Assembly (NCBI GenBank): GCA_045106675.1
Contig: JBGCFA010000089.1
Location: 17,277 to 81,276, forward strand
Origin: JBCAWW01 sp045106675
GTDB lineage: Bacteria > Bacteroidota > Bacteroidia > J057
Length of the DNA stretch: 64,000 nt
Reading direction: 5' to 3'
Translations under genes and position numbers: made by a program
The notes under the pieces: generated by a model
Database searches by the model: none
What the model saw: the letters and a program-made list of their open reading frames with translations, nothing else
Told to the model about the DNA's origin: nothing
Part shown: positions 15,801 to 23,547 of the stretch, in pieces
Position numbering within the stretch: position 1 is the first letter of the stretch
Layout: each line of letters starts with the position of its first letter

Positions 15801-16005
15801 GAGTGCTAGGGTTAATTGAAACGGGTAAAGAGACAGCAAATTGAGGCGCAATTCCTGGTCCACTACGGGCGTTCTCCGCCGCCAGCAGAGCCTGATTGTC
15901 TTGTATCGGTAAACTATAGCGAGCGACCTTATCCAAATCAATGGTTTGCGCAGTCAGCATGATACAAGCAAATAGCCCGAGCATGGATAAGCCATATTTT
16001 TTCAT
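12817..16005 (-). CDS. Secreted lysyl endopeptidase-like S1 protease, T9SS cargo
   Basis: 1062 residues. A signal peptide (MKKYGLSMLGLFACIMLTAQ) and an N-terminal propeptide lead to a trypsin-fold domain with FFMTANHCG (His), GSDFALVEL (Asp) and TTEGGSSGSPLF (Ser), the arrangement of Lys-C-type endopeptidases. Two fibronectin-like repeats contain a TQYIVELA...YYWRLRGTN pattern. A P/Homo-B-type domain follows (LNIDHTWVGDLTITL ... GIWTMTITDNFFGDGGALNAW). The C-terminus is a type IX sorting domain (VEMYPNPARDHLNLAL ... GVYFIRLSH). It is predicted to be secreted and possibly surface-anchored. Hexamer-hairpin copies lie at 12834 and 15680. Confidence 0.88.
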   Translation of the reverse strand: MKKYGLSMLGLFACIMLTAQTIDLDKVARYSLPIQDNQALLAAENARSGPGIAPQFAVSLPVSINPSTHGTWEDLGNGQLMWRMRVFSAKAKSLNLGFTDFYMPLGGTMRLYSPDMNTIQGPFSPADNESHGQLWTPIVNGEELVIEVVLPVNVKNQLLLHLGYVNHDFLGFGLRLSGSCNLDVNCGLADGFGIVDEYRDIIRSVGVYGLNGNTFCTGFLINNTGNDCRPFFMTANHCGLNNGNAASMVVYWNFENSTCRQPLSGASGGNGDGQLNQFNSGAIYRAGWAGSDFALVELDDEVPTEYLPFFAGFDATNGATGDSVIGIHHPATDEKRISFEFDPTNIGDDNGNATPNGNYVIVNDWDIGTTEGGSSGSPLFNKQKRVIGQLLGGGAACGNNLEDIYGWVHRSWTGGGSANSRLQDWLDPGNTGLMTMDGRDCGTAVLVNPITLDVCSPADALYNLQMSEGFIDSVQLSISGLPNGVTTSFTQNPVIPGGSSDLSLTNLSSLLAGSYNFTLSGTDGIDTSTQVLTLIISQGVPIVNPLSPTNNELGVIPFATLEWAAIPLTQYIVELAADSNFINIIAMASVQGGQWSTGSLAEETPYYWRLRGTNACGQGNHSPIQRFTTGALFCETTISTDVPKSISQGGGSTITSSLIVSEIGLVEDLNLRNLNIDHTWVGDLTITLTSPQGTEVILLDQIDCNQDDIVADFDDQATMTQADLANNCGFSTPAISGAFQPLESLSAFIDDSTQGIWTMTITDNFFGDGGALNAWELQFCRAEKSAIQAIPDTIELCLGEGADFDLLVGNAFNNNPGVVVTLNDLPVGVNYTVSSVPTPSNTMVTVSLTPFNVAGQYEVQINGLDGMIQRSAKLVINVSTEPQAALLLPADGATQVVLSPILKWLSDYPADSFRIELSLDTSFNTVVQVKTSLTDSVILDPLSHAVYYYWRVHAYNDCGTRLSSTQVFATEWATGLANTFGFSVEMYPNPARDHLNLALESPLGKELQWEIINLTGQKLASGSVAVGQVKEEIALSQWPAGVYFIRLSHEGSRFTERFLIQK
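12834..12850 (-). repeat. Hexamer-hairpin motif copy: AGCGTT + CCGT/GAA/ACGG
   Basis: A perfect stem with compensated change, at the extreme 3' end of the Lys-C-like protease gene, coding R-F-T-E-R-F just before the last four residues. Confidence 0.7.
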
Positions 16006-16138
16006 TTAACAACTTATTAAAGTGTAAACAGAGAACGTTAATAAAGTGGCCATAAGGAAAAGCTTTTGCTTCCCGCCTCCCATTATTGGAAGAGAGTAAC
16101 AAAAGCTTTTGCTTACAATTTGTCCTTCCTCAATATCA

Positions 16139-19100
16139 TTAAGGAGTTACGATGAGCTTTTTGACATCTCTAAAGCCATCGCCCATAATTTCGATCAAAT
16201 ACACTCCGGTGGACCAATCCTGAGTTGAGAGCCTTTTTTCGAGATTCGCACCAGCACTCACTGGAATACTTTCGCTTGAAAGAGTTTGTCCAGTCAGATT
16301 TAATACTCTCACATTTACGGTTCCCGAACGCACAGCACTGATAGAGATTGAGAAATGATCCTTGGCAGGGTTAGGCCTGATATTCCAACTTAGAAACTCG
16401 TTCAATTTTGGTTCGACATCTGTCAACCAAACATTGATATTAAAAGTTTCCGTAGGAATCCAGCCTCCATCTATATCCAATACGCTAAACAAAAAATCAT
16501 CAGTCAATATCGTTGTACTATCGTGCTGATAACTGATCACGGCATTGTCGATCTCGGCTTGTGTGAATTGGGCACCAATCGCCAAAACTTGATTGTTGCG
16601 GATCAAATCACCTCGCGATGGGAGAGAGAGAATCGTATAATTGATATCTTCACTCAGTAGATTGGCCGCACTGGCTGACAAACGTGTATTGGGCAATACT
16701 TTTTGCTCACCTTGGAATACCGTCATCGGCTGATTGAGCAAATTGGGAGCTCCAGCAGGCACTGTATCCTTGCACAGTTCTAATGCCCAGTTGTTGACTA
16801 GTCCTCCACCTCCATCTACATTATCAGTGATTTGAAGCGTCCAAGCACCAGAAGCATTTACTCCATCAAAAGCCGAAAGAGAGCCCAAAGGCTTATAAGT
16901 CAAACTATCATCCGCAGGGCAATTGAAAGGGGGAGATAGGCCGAGGTCATCAAAAGAATTATGAAAAACTTGGCTATTGTTACAACTACTGTTAAAGAGT
17001 AAAGCATCCGCCATATTAGGTTTCGAAAGCGTAACGGAAAGCTCGCCAATATTGTCATGGGTGATATTCAAATCCTTGATATTGACATCACTAATGACAT
17101 AGTTATCAGGCACGATCACTAATGAACCTACCGTCGGCGTGCCATTGCTGGTGATAGCAATAGGGAAAAATGCAGGGGCATATTCTTTACAAAGGGTAAC
17201 CGCAGTTTGGAAAGCATTGACACTCGAATAAGGTCCTTTGCCACATTCATTATAAGTACGCAATCGCCAATAATAGACCTGCCCAGCATCAAGCTTAGCA
17301 GGAGAGATAAATTGAGTTCCTATATAGCCCTCTTCAAATATGATCAGGCTATCAAAGGCCGGAGATAAAGACACTTCAAGATCATAAGCACCATTCCCTA
17401 CCGCTGGAGGCCATAAAAACATGGGCTCGGTAGCTATATTAGTGGCTTGATCACCAGGAATCGCAATGATCGGAGAAGTAGCAATACTAGCAGCACTCAC
17501 TTCCAAATCAAAAGCTTGAGAAATCGTAACTCCATTATTATTATCAGCGATAATAATAATGGGGTAATTTCCAGGGCTTACCATAGGCAAGGCACTGAAC
17601 CTAGCCGTAATGGTATCGGGCAAATTGGCTTGAGTACTAGAAAAAGCTGCGTTAATCCCTGTCGGAAGGTTTGTAACACTCATACTGACGGGACCAGTAG
17701 CTCCTCCCATACTATCTAGCACAATCTGTACGTCAAAACTATCCTGTGAACATAATAAGCGATAGCCAGGAGCCATTCTCATATAGATCGCAGGAGCAGT
17801 TGGTGCAGAGATGGTGAAATTTTGATTGGAGATATCAAAAAAGATATTGCCATGCGCTTGAACGCGAACGCGATTAGTCGTACCCGGTAGATTAGGTACC
17901 GATACTTGGGTCGAGCCATCGTTGAGGACTTGACTGGCTAGTAAAACAGGATAAGTAAAGCCTCCATCTGTAGAAAGATAGATATCTACTAATTGGCAGT
18001 TAATAGGTGCCATATCGGTATTAGCGACATTCCAACTTACGGGTTGCGAACTTCCCGCAGGCCAAATACCGGGGGTATTCGGCTGAGTTACCACAAAAGG
18101 TCCGGCGTTGCCATTTACAGTTACTAGCATATCGTCTTCGCCGGAACACCCAATTCCAGGAGCATTATCTCTTACGGTAGCTCTGAAGTTATACGTTCTG
18201 GCAACTGCAGCTAAGCGTTCCCAAGTTGGGGTAAGATTGTTAACGAGAGTGAGTAGCCGTGGGATCGTTCGCTCTGGGCTTTGAGTAGGAAGAAATGTCC
18301 TAAAGCTGGGCCCTGAGGTTGAATTAGCGTTAGGGGGCATTGGTGCGATCTCATTGTCCCACTGTTCCCATGAGTAAGTCAAAGCATCATTATCGACATC
18401 GCTTCCTTTTGCGGTCAAGACAAAAGGAGTCGAATGTGGAATGATGTAGTCTCCTCCAGCATCTACATTCGGAGCAGAATTGCCCGTAGAGATAAAAGTG
18501 GGACAGGAATGACTCAAGATAGTCTGCTGCATCTCGAACATGCTATACGAATGGAACAGTGCATCGCTATTATTCTGGACATTAGGAGAGCAAATTCCGG
18601 CATAGCCCATGATAGTAGAGGCACTGCCGGGCTCGTAGGCAGCATCACCAGATCGGTTACAATTATTGTTTTGAGTATGACTCCCACCAAATTGGTGCCC
18701 CATCTCGTGAGCAACATAGTCAATCACAAAGGGATCGCCAGTAGGATTGCCAAGAGAAGTAGCACCACGAGCTTTAGATCCATTATTACAGACACTCGCA
18801 TAAAATGCGACACCACCACCACCACCGGAGCCAACAACGTGGCCGATGTCATAATTTGCAGAGCCAATTACGGCATCAAGATTGTTTTGGTTTTGCCCTA
18901 AATTTTGGCCTGTACCACCCGTATAGGGATCCGTTGCAGCATTGGTATATATGATCTGGTCATTGTTAGGGATCAGCTGTAAGCGAACGGTCAAATCCCG
19001 TTCATAGATTTCATTTAAGCGGTTGACAACATTGACAAATTCTGCCATGGTACCTATTAGACCACCATGATAAGTTGTGTATTCGCCACGGGCGGCCATA

Positions 19101-19711
19101 GCCAAACGATAAACGCGAAGCTGACAATCTCCCGCTCTTGAGCTAGAAGTAGGAGCGTTGCCCGAAGGCCGCACCATAGAATCGTCAAAGCCACACTGCC
19201 AACCGATTGGAGACGGATAATCAGCCTTAGCATAAGCAATATAAAACTCCGTATTGCCCTGCGCATAAGGATCAACAAACCATTGTCCTTCAGGCGAAGT
19301 CCCCATCACACGCAAGCCTTTGGCGGTAATATCCACTCTCACTCGGAGATATGGATTTGCGACTCCAATACCATAATAGGTATGGAAAGTAGGGAACTTT
19401 GCGGCCAGACCGGGTGCCATCGCATCATATTCGATGAGACGAAAATCTTGTAAACTGCCATCATCCATGGGTAGCGCAACTACCAAGTTGGATTGAGCAA
19501 GGGACATACTACTTTCATGCGGAGCTTGCTGTAAAGCTTGACGCATCGCAGCTAGATCCAAGGCCAATAGTTGTGAGCGATTGGGTTGTAGTTCTTGCTT
19601 TAAAGTAGCGGGTATTATGGTTTTGTCAATGGTTTGCCAATGGGCTTGAGCTTGTAGGTCATAACTGAATAAAACCAGTCCTGCCCACAAAGCGAGTAAA
19701 GTAAGTCTCAT
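16139..19711 (-). CDS. Secreted reprolysin-like zinc metalloprotease, T9SS cargo
   Basis: 1190 residues. Signal peptide and propeptide, then a metalloprotease domain with the zinc motif HEMGHQFGGSH at about residue 335 (HExxHxxGxxH), followed by an ASTIMGY Met-turn. This is the reprolysin-like metzincin type common in Bacteroidota. Downstream are Ig-like modules, a P-type domain (DLNITHDNIGELSVTL ... GAWTLQITDNVDGGGGLVNNW), a cadherin-like ITYTILS module and a type IX sorting domain (WNIRPNPAKDHFSISI ... GVYLIEIMG). It is encoded 133 bp upstream of the Lys-C-like gene on the same strand with a near-identical C-terminal layout, suggesting shared origin by module shuffling. Confidence 0.9.
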   Translation of the reverse strand: MRLTLLALWAGLVLFSYDLQAQAHWQTIDKTIIPATLKQELQPNRSQLLALDLAAMRQALQQAPHESSMSLAQSNLVVALPMDDGSLQDFRLIEYDAMAPGLAAKFPTFHTYYGIGVANPYLRVRVDITAKGLRVMGTSPEGQWFVDPYAQGNTEFYIAYAKADYPSPIGWQCGFDDSMVRPSGNAPTSSSRAGDCQLRVYRLAMAARGEYTTYHGGLIGTMAEFVNVVNRLNEIYERDLTVRLQLIPNNDQIIYTNAATDPYTGGTGQNLGQNQNNLDAVIGSANYDIGHVVGSGGGGGVAFYASVCNNGSKARGATSLGNPTGDPFVIDYVAHEMGHQFGGSHTQNNNCNRSGDAAYEPGSASTIMGYAGICSPNVQNNSDALFHSYSMFEMQQTILSHSCPTFISTGNSAPNVDAGGDYIIPHSTPFVLTAKGSDVDNDALTYSWEQWDNEIAPMPPNANSTSGPSFRTFLPTQSPERTIPRLLTLVNNLTPTWERLAAVARTYNFRATVRDNAPGIGCSGEDDMLVTVNGNAGPFVVTQPNTPGIWPAGSSQPVSWNVANTDMAPINCQLVDIYLSTDGGFTYPVLLASQVLNDGSTQVSVPNLPGTTNRVRVQAHGNIFFDISNQNFTISAPTAPAIYMRMAPGYRLLCSQDSFDVQIVLDSMGGATGPVSMSVTNLPTGINAAFSSTQANLPDTITARFSALPMVSPGNYPIIIIADNNNGVTISQAFDLEVSAASIATSPIIAIPGDQATNIATEPMFLWPPAVGNGAYDLEVSLSPAFDSLIIFEEGYIGTQFISPAKLDAGQVYYWRLRTYNECGKGPYSSVNAFQTAVTLCKEYAPAFFPIAITSNGTPTVGSLVIVPDNYVISDVNIKDLNITHDNIGELSVTLSKPNMADALLFNSSCNNSQVFHNSFDDLGLSPPFNCPADDSLTYKPLGSLSAFDGVNASGAWTLQITDNVDGGGGLVNNWALELCKDTVPAGAPNLLNQPMTVFQGEQKVLPNTRLSASAANLLSEDINYTILSLPSRGDLIRNNQVLAIGAQFTQAEIDNAVISYQHDSTTILTDDFLFSVLDIDGGWIPTETFNINVWLTDVEPKLNEFLSWNIRPNPAKDHFSISISAVRSGTVNVRVLNLTGQTLSSESIPVSAGANLEKRLSTQDWSTGVYLIEIMGDGFRDVKKLIVTP
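18214..18230 (-). repeat. Hexamer-hairpin motif copy: AGCGTT + CCCA/AGT/TGGG
   Basis: A perfect compensated stem inside the metalloprotease gene, coding P-T-W-E-R-L. A sister copy at 52534 has the same stem with loop GAA. Confidence 0.65.
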
Positions 19712-19799
19712 ATGTTAGCGTTGAATAATCTGAACATCCAAGATACGATATCTCGTAACTTGGTGTATGACTATTCAAACAATCTGAGGCATACTTTCC

Positions 19800-20759
19800 C
19801 TACTGAGAGATTGTATCCAAGGATGCGACCGAAGATCCAAGGATTCCATGACCATTTTCGACATTCGAATAAACAATCACCGGCTCAGCTTGCAATATAT
19901 TGATACCCCCCAATCCACCTTGTTGATCCTGAAACTTGAGCTGATAGCGCGCATATCCTTCACTCACCGAAAGCGCATAAACAAAGATCTTTTTAATATC
20001 TAAGTTTTTGATGAGCCCTGGATCGTTATAGGAGTTGGGGAGCTCGCAGAGCAATTGGATGGTTTCTGTCTGTCCATCGAAGTCTTGATCACCAAATAAA
20101 GTTCCGTCTGTAGTATAAACGCCTTCTTCCCCTAGTCTTGCCACTCCTTGTACATTGGCCAATGCACGCAAGGCTTGACCCGGAAAATCGGGATCTTCAT
20201 ACTCGATATCAGCATCTACCACATAGTAGTTTGTTTCCCCTGCAGGATCTGAGATGGTAAGATTGAGGATAGACTGAAAACGTCCACTACCATCCGGAAA
20301 GATCTCACGGATGATATATTGGTCAATACTAGCATCTACGATATTGATGGGAGCGGGTATACGGGTACTCGCCTCTATCGTTGGGTAGTCAGGATGTACG
20401 ACTATAACCTGGATTTCTTGCCCAGACTGAGGCCTAATAGAGTTGAAATATTTACCGGAGACATTGTCGTCAGTCGCACCAGGGAAAAAGGCAGTATCTC
20501 GGTACACCATTTCACCGACATCTTGCCCATCTATGCTTACGCTAACGTCTGCATCCGAAATCAAAAGTTCTTCAATGGTGGGTACCTCTAAAGGGCCATA
20601 ACTACGGGTCAAGTAGAGATCAAGCGGTTCCCCTGGTTCCAAAAATGCATTGAGAACCAGTTTCGGTTCATGTGGAGGCAATGGAATATCAAGCGTAGTT
20701 TGGCAGGCAAATAGGCTCACAATAGTAGCCAAGAGTAGATATATTGGTATCTGTTTCAT
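19800..20759 (-). CDS. DUF4249 lipoprotein, partner of the TonB receptor
   Basis: 319 residues starting MKQIPIYLLLATIVSLFACQT, a lipoprotein signal with Cys at about residue 19. The body has the DUF4249 pattern: KLVLNAFLEPGEPLDLYLTRSYGP, SDADVSVSIDG, and repeated beta strands. DUF4249 proteins are regularly encoded beside a TonB-dependent receptor and are thought to sit on the outer membrane as a ligand-binding or lid partner. Here it begins 25 bp after the receptor gene, so the two form an operon. The ligand is unknown; flanking secreted proteases suggest peptides, which is inference. Confidence 0.85.
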   Translation of the reverse strand: MKQIPIYLLLATIVSLFACQTTLDIPLPPHEPKLVLNAFLEPGEPLDLYLTRSYGPLEVPTIEELLISDADVSVSIDGQDVGEMVYRDTAFFPGATDDNVSGKYFNSIRPQSGQEIQVIVVHPDYPTIEASTRIPAPINIVDASIDQYIIREIFPDGSGRFQSILNLTISDPAGETNYYVVDADIEYEDPDFPGQALRALANVQGVARLGEEGVYTTDGTLFGDQDFDGQTETIQLLCELPNSYNDPGLIKNLDIKKIFVYALSVSEGYARYQLKFQDQQGGLGGINILQAEPVIVYSNVENGHGILGSSVASLDTISQ

Positions 20760-20784
20760 TGATTTAATCGTTAAGCAAGGCTTA

Positions 20785-23247
20785 CTAGAACTTAAAACTC
20801 AAACTAATAGAAGGGATGATGGGAAAGAGCGACAATTTGATCAAAGCCGGTTGTGGAGATCCGTCTGGCAAAGTCTTCTCGTCATCAGTGCCGATAAAAT
20901 AGGCATAGGGATTGAGGCGATTATAGATGTTATACACGCCAAAGTTCCAGGTGAGAGAGCCCCACTTCGTAGGACGCTTGACGTTCATCCCCAAGTCCAT
21001 ACGGTGATAGGCCTGCATGCGGAAGCCATTACGACCATTTTCATAGAGTTGGACGCCTTGTTGGCCATTGAGTAATGGATAAAAAGTTCCAAAACGAGGC
21101 GTAAACCCACGATCGATAGTAGGTCTTACAGGTAAGGTATTATAGCCTCCACTCGGTAGGGAGATTGCATTGCCTGTGCCATAAACCCAAGTAGCCGAAA
21201 AGCTCACTCTTTCGCTCAACTGATGCGCGATAACAACACTAACATCATGTCTGCGATCATATTTATAAGGAAATACTTCTCCCTGATTTAAGTTTTCAAA
21301 GATTCGATTGTTCCATGAAAGGGTATAGCCAATCCAACCTGTCGTTTTGCCCGTTTTCTTTTGTAATAAGACTTCAACACCATAAGCTTCACCTTCACCG
21401 CCTGTCTCAACTCGATCTTGCCAATCACTGCCGTCTAGACCAATATAGAAATCGGTACCTTCCTTATAGGCGATGAGACCGGTCATCTTTTTGTAATAAC
21501 CCTCGACGGTAAACTCGAATTTATCATCAAATATGCTACTCGCGATACCGAGGGCAGCTTGCCAAGAGTTTTGGGGTGGAACCTTGTCAGTCGCAGGCAC
21601 CCATAGATCAATCGGCAGACCCGTCCCAGAGTTCACCAGTAGGTGCAAAAACTGAGTCATCCGAGCGTAAGAAGCTTTGATAGAAACGTCTTCGGAAAGG
21701 AGATAACGTAAAGATACACGGGGTTGTAACGAAGGGTAACTCTTTTGATTGACTCGCAGCAGAGAGATGTGCAGCCCGACATTACCACTAAATCGACTCC
21801 CTAGACGGAAGTTGTCTTCGACGAACACATAACTTTCCCAAGTATTTTGAATCAGATTGTTGAGCGTCGTATCGATCAAAGCGGTATCCCCCACACTGAT
21901 TTGGAAGCCCGCTTGACCTGGTGTGAAAGTGTGATAGGTCATATTACCCCCAAACTTGATGCTGTGCTGAGGGTTGGGATAGTAATCAAATTCGAGTTTG
22001 GCTCCGAAGTCCCTTATCCCTGATCGGTAACGCAAAGCCGCACCGATAGATTCAACCCCACCCGCACCATTATCAAATTCAGTACTGATATCATTATCCG
22101 TTTTGAGGCGGTAATTGGTGTAAGTAGCCGTGAGGTTACTAAACAGCTTTGGGTTCCAGATATGATTCCATCTTACGGCTCCTAATCTATTGCCCCAAGC
22201 ATTAGTGTTTTTGAGACTAAAGGCATTATAATCAGGCTGACCGGGCTCGCCAAACTGATCACTCAAGCTTAGTCCTAGGCGATCATCTCCCATATAGAAG
22301 CTTACCAATAAGCGGTCTTTATGCGAAATCTTGTGATTGATCTTGGCATTTACGTCATAAAAATAATATCCAAAAGAGGCATTAGTTTCCCCACCAGACT
22401 GTAGTCGAGTGATCAAAGAAGTCAAAGGCCGAGTAAATAAATCTAAATACGTTCGGCGAGCCGAAACCATAAAGGAGGTCTTATTCTTGATGATCGGTCC
22501 TTGCAGAGAGATGTGCGAAGCAATCAAACCTAAGCTCCCTTCACCTTGAAATTTCTCAGCATTGCCATCTTTCATCCGAATATCCAATACAGAAGAAAGG
22601 CGACCACCATATCGAGAGGGGAAGCCCCCTTTGACCAACTTTACACTACTAAGTGCATCAGCATTAAATACGGAGAAAAAGCCTCCTAAATGACTGACAT
22701 AGTATAAAGGCACATCGTCGAGGAGGATGAGATTTTGGTCTGGTCCGCCACCGCGAACGTAAAGTCCCGTCGTACCTTCATTGCCAGATTGTACTCCAGG
22801 CAATAGCTGTATGGCTTTAATCACATCTACTTCTCCCAATAAAGCAGGCAATAGTTTGATCTGTTCGATGGGTACATCAATAGTACTCATCTCTGTTTTG
22901 TCTTGAATACGTTCGACTTCGTCGGCAACAATCGTCACCTCATCGGTACTGTAAAACTCCAGATCAAAAGTAAACTCAGAATCTTGTTGCAGGTCGAGTT
23001 CGAGTTTAAAGGGCTTATAACCCGCATAAGCGACTGTCAAAGAGACAGAACCGGCGGGTAGGGTCAAACTAAAGAAACCAAAGTTATTGGTCAGTGCTCC
23101 CTTAGCGGAACGACTATCATAAACTTTAGCACTAATGAGTTTTTCGCTGCTCTCAGCATCCTGCACATACCCACTAATGGTATATAGGTCCTGAGCAGCT
23201 AGGAGATGGCAGCAACTCAACAATAAAAGAGTATAAAGTACTTTCAT
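20785..23247 (-). CDS. TonB-dependent outer-membrane receptor
   Basis: 820 residues. Signal peptide, then a carboxypeptidase-like regulatory domain (YTISGYVQDAESSEKLISA ... GFFSLTLPAG), then a plug domain (VIKAIQLLPGVQSG ... GLYVRGGGPDQNLILLDD ... GGFPSRYGGRLSSVLDI) and a 22-strand type barrel ending in LSLSFKF. It imports an unknown substrate using TonB energy. It lacks the long SusC form and pairs with DUF4249 instead of SusD, a known alternative pairing. A box TACTTTTG (23252-23259) lies 5 bp from the start, and a hairpin with a T-run lies about 40 bp upstream. Confidence 0.9.
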   Translation of the reverse strand: MKVLYTLLLLSCCHLLAAQDLYTISGYVQDAESSEKLISAKVYDSRSAKGALTNNFGFFSLTLPAGSVSLTVAYAGYKPFKLELDLQQDSEFTFDLEFYSTDEVTIVADEVERIQDKTEMSTIDVPIEQIKLLPALLGEVDVIKAIQLLPGVQSGNEGTTGLYVRGGGPDQNLILLDDVPLYYVSHLGGFFSVFNADALSSVKLVKGGFPSRYGGRLSSVLDIRMKDGNAEKFQGEGSLGLIASHISLQGPIIKNKTSFMVSARRTYLDLFTRPLTSLITRLQSGGETNASFGYYFYDVNAKINHKISHKDRLLVSFYMGDDRLGLSLSDQFGEPGQPDYNAFSLKNTNAWGNRLGAVRWNHIWNPKLFSNLTATYTNYRLKTDNDISTEFDNGAGGVESIGAALRYRSGIRDFGAKLEFDYYPNPQHSIKFGGNMTYHTFTPGQAGFQISVGDTALIDTTLNNLIQNTWESYVFVEDNFRLGSRFSGNVGLHISLLRVNQKSYPSLQPRVSLRYLLSEDVSIKASYARMTQFLHLLVNSGTGLPIDLWVPATDKVPPQNSWQAALGIASSIFDDKFEFTVEGYYKKMTGLIAYKEGTDFYIGLDGSDWQDRVETGGEGEAYGVEVLLQKKTGKTTGWIGYTLSWNNRIFENLNQGEVFPYKYDRRHDVSVVIAHQLSERVSFSATWVYGTGNAISLPSGGYNTLPVRPTIDRGFTPRFGTFYPLLNGQQGVQLYENGRNGFRMQAYHRMDLGMNVKRPTKWGSLTWNFGVYNIYNRLNPYAYFIGTDDEKTLPDGSPQPALIKLSLFPIIPSISLSFKF

Positions 23248-23251
23248 AATG

Positions 23252-23259
23252 CAAAAGTA
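23252..23259 (-). promoter_or_regulatory. Possible -7 box immediately before the TonB receptor start
   Basis: The minus strand reads TACTTTTG, a full match to TAnnTTTG, ending 4 bp before the ATG. If used, the transcript would be nearly leaderless. The -33 element would fall in the T-run and reads TTTC, so support is weak. Confidence 0.35.
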
Positions 23260-23285
23260 GTTTTGTTTCTGAATAGTATACGAAA

Positions 23286-23312
23286 AAAAAGAGGGGAGCC
23301 GTAGGCTCCTCC
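23286..23312 (-). terminator. Hairpin plus T-run upstream of the TonB receptor
   Basis: GGAGCC/GGCTCC stem (about 8 bp with a wobble) and, on the minus strand, eight T residues. It sits between the divergent protease gene and the receptor start. It is either a leader attenuator of the receptor or the end of a short unknown transcript. Confidence 0.5.
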
Positions 23313-23547
23313 TCCATTACTACACACACTAGAACCAATTTAAATCTTATGAGTAAACTATCCTTTTAATCGATTTCGGTGGTAAGACAAACAAAAAACT
23401 GAATACCCTACTTCTAAAAAGAGAGAAAAATAAATGCACTCTCCTCAGGGGAAAAGCACTACTTGAGAAACATATATATACCGATATTGTATTCTATAGG
23501 TATATAGACGCTACTAACTGAGTGCCCTAACCTTAAAAATCCAACGT

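Noticed and set aside
22448..22467. TTCGG/CCGAA hairpin in the TonB receptor gene
   Set aside because: It codes the conserved ARRTYLD segment of the receptor family and lacks the hexamer layout.
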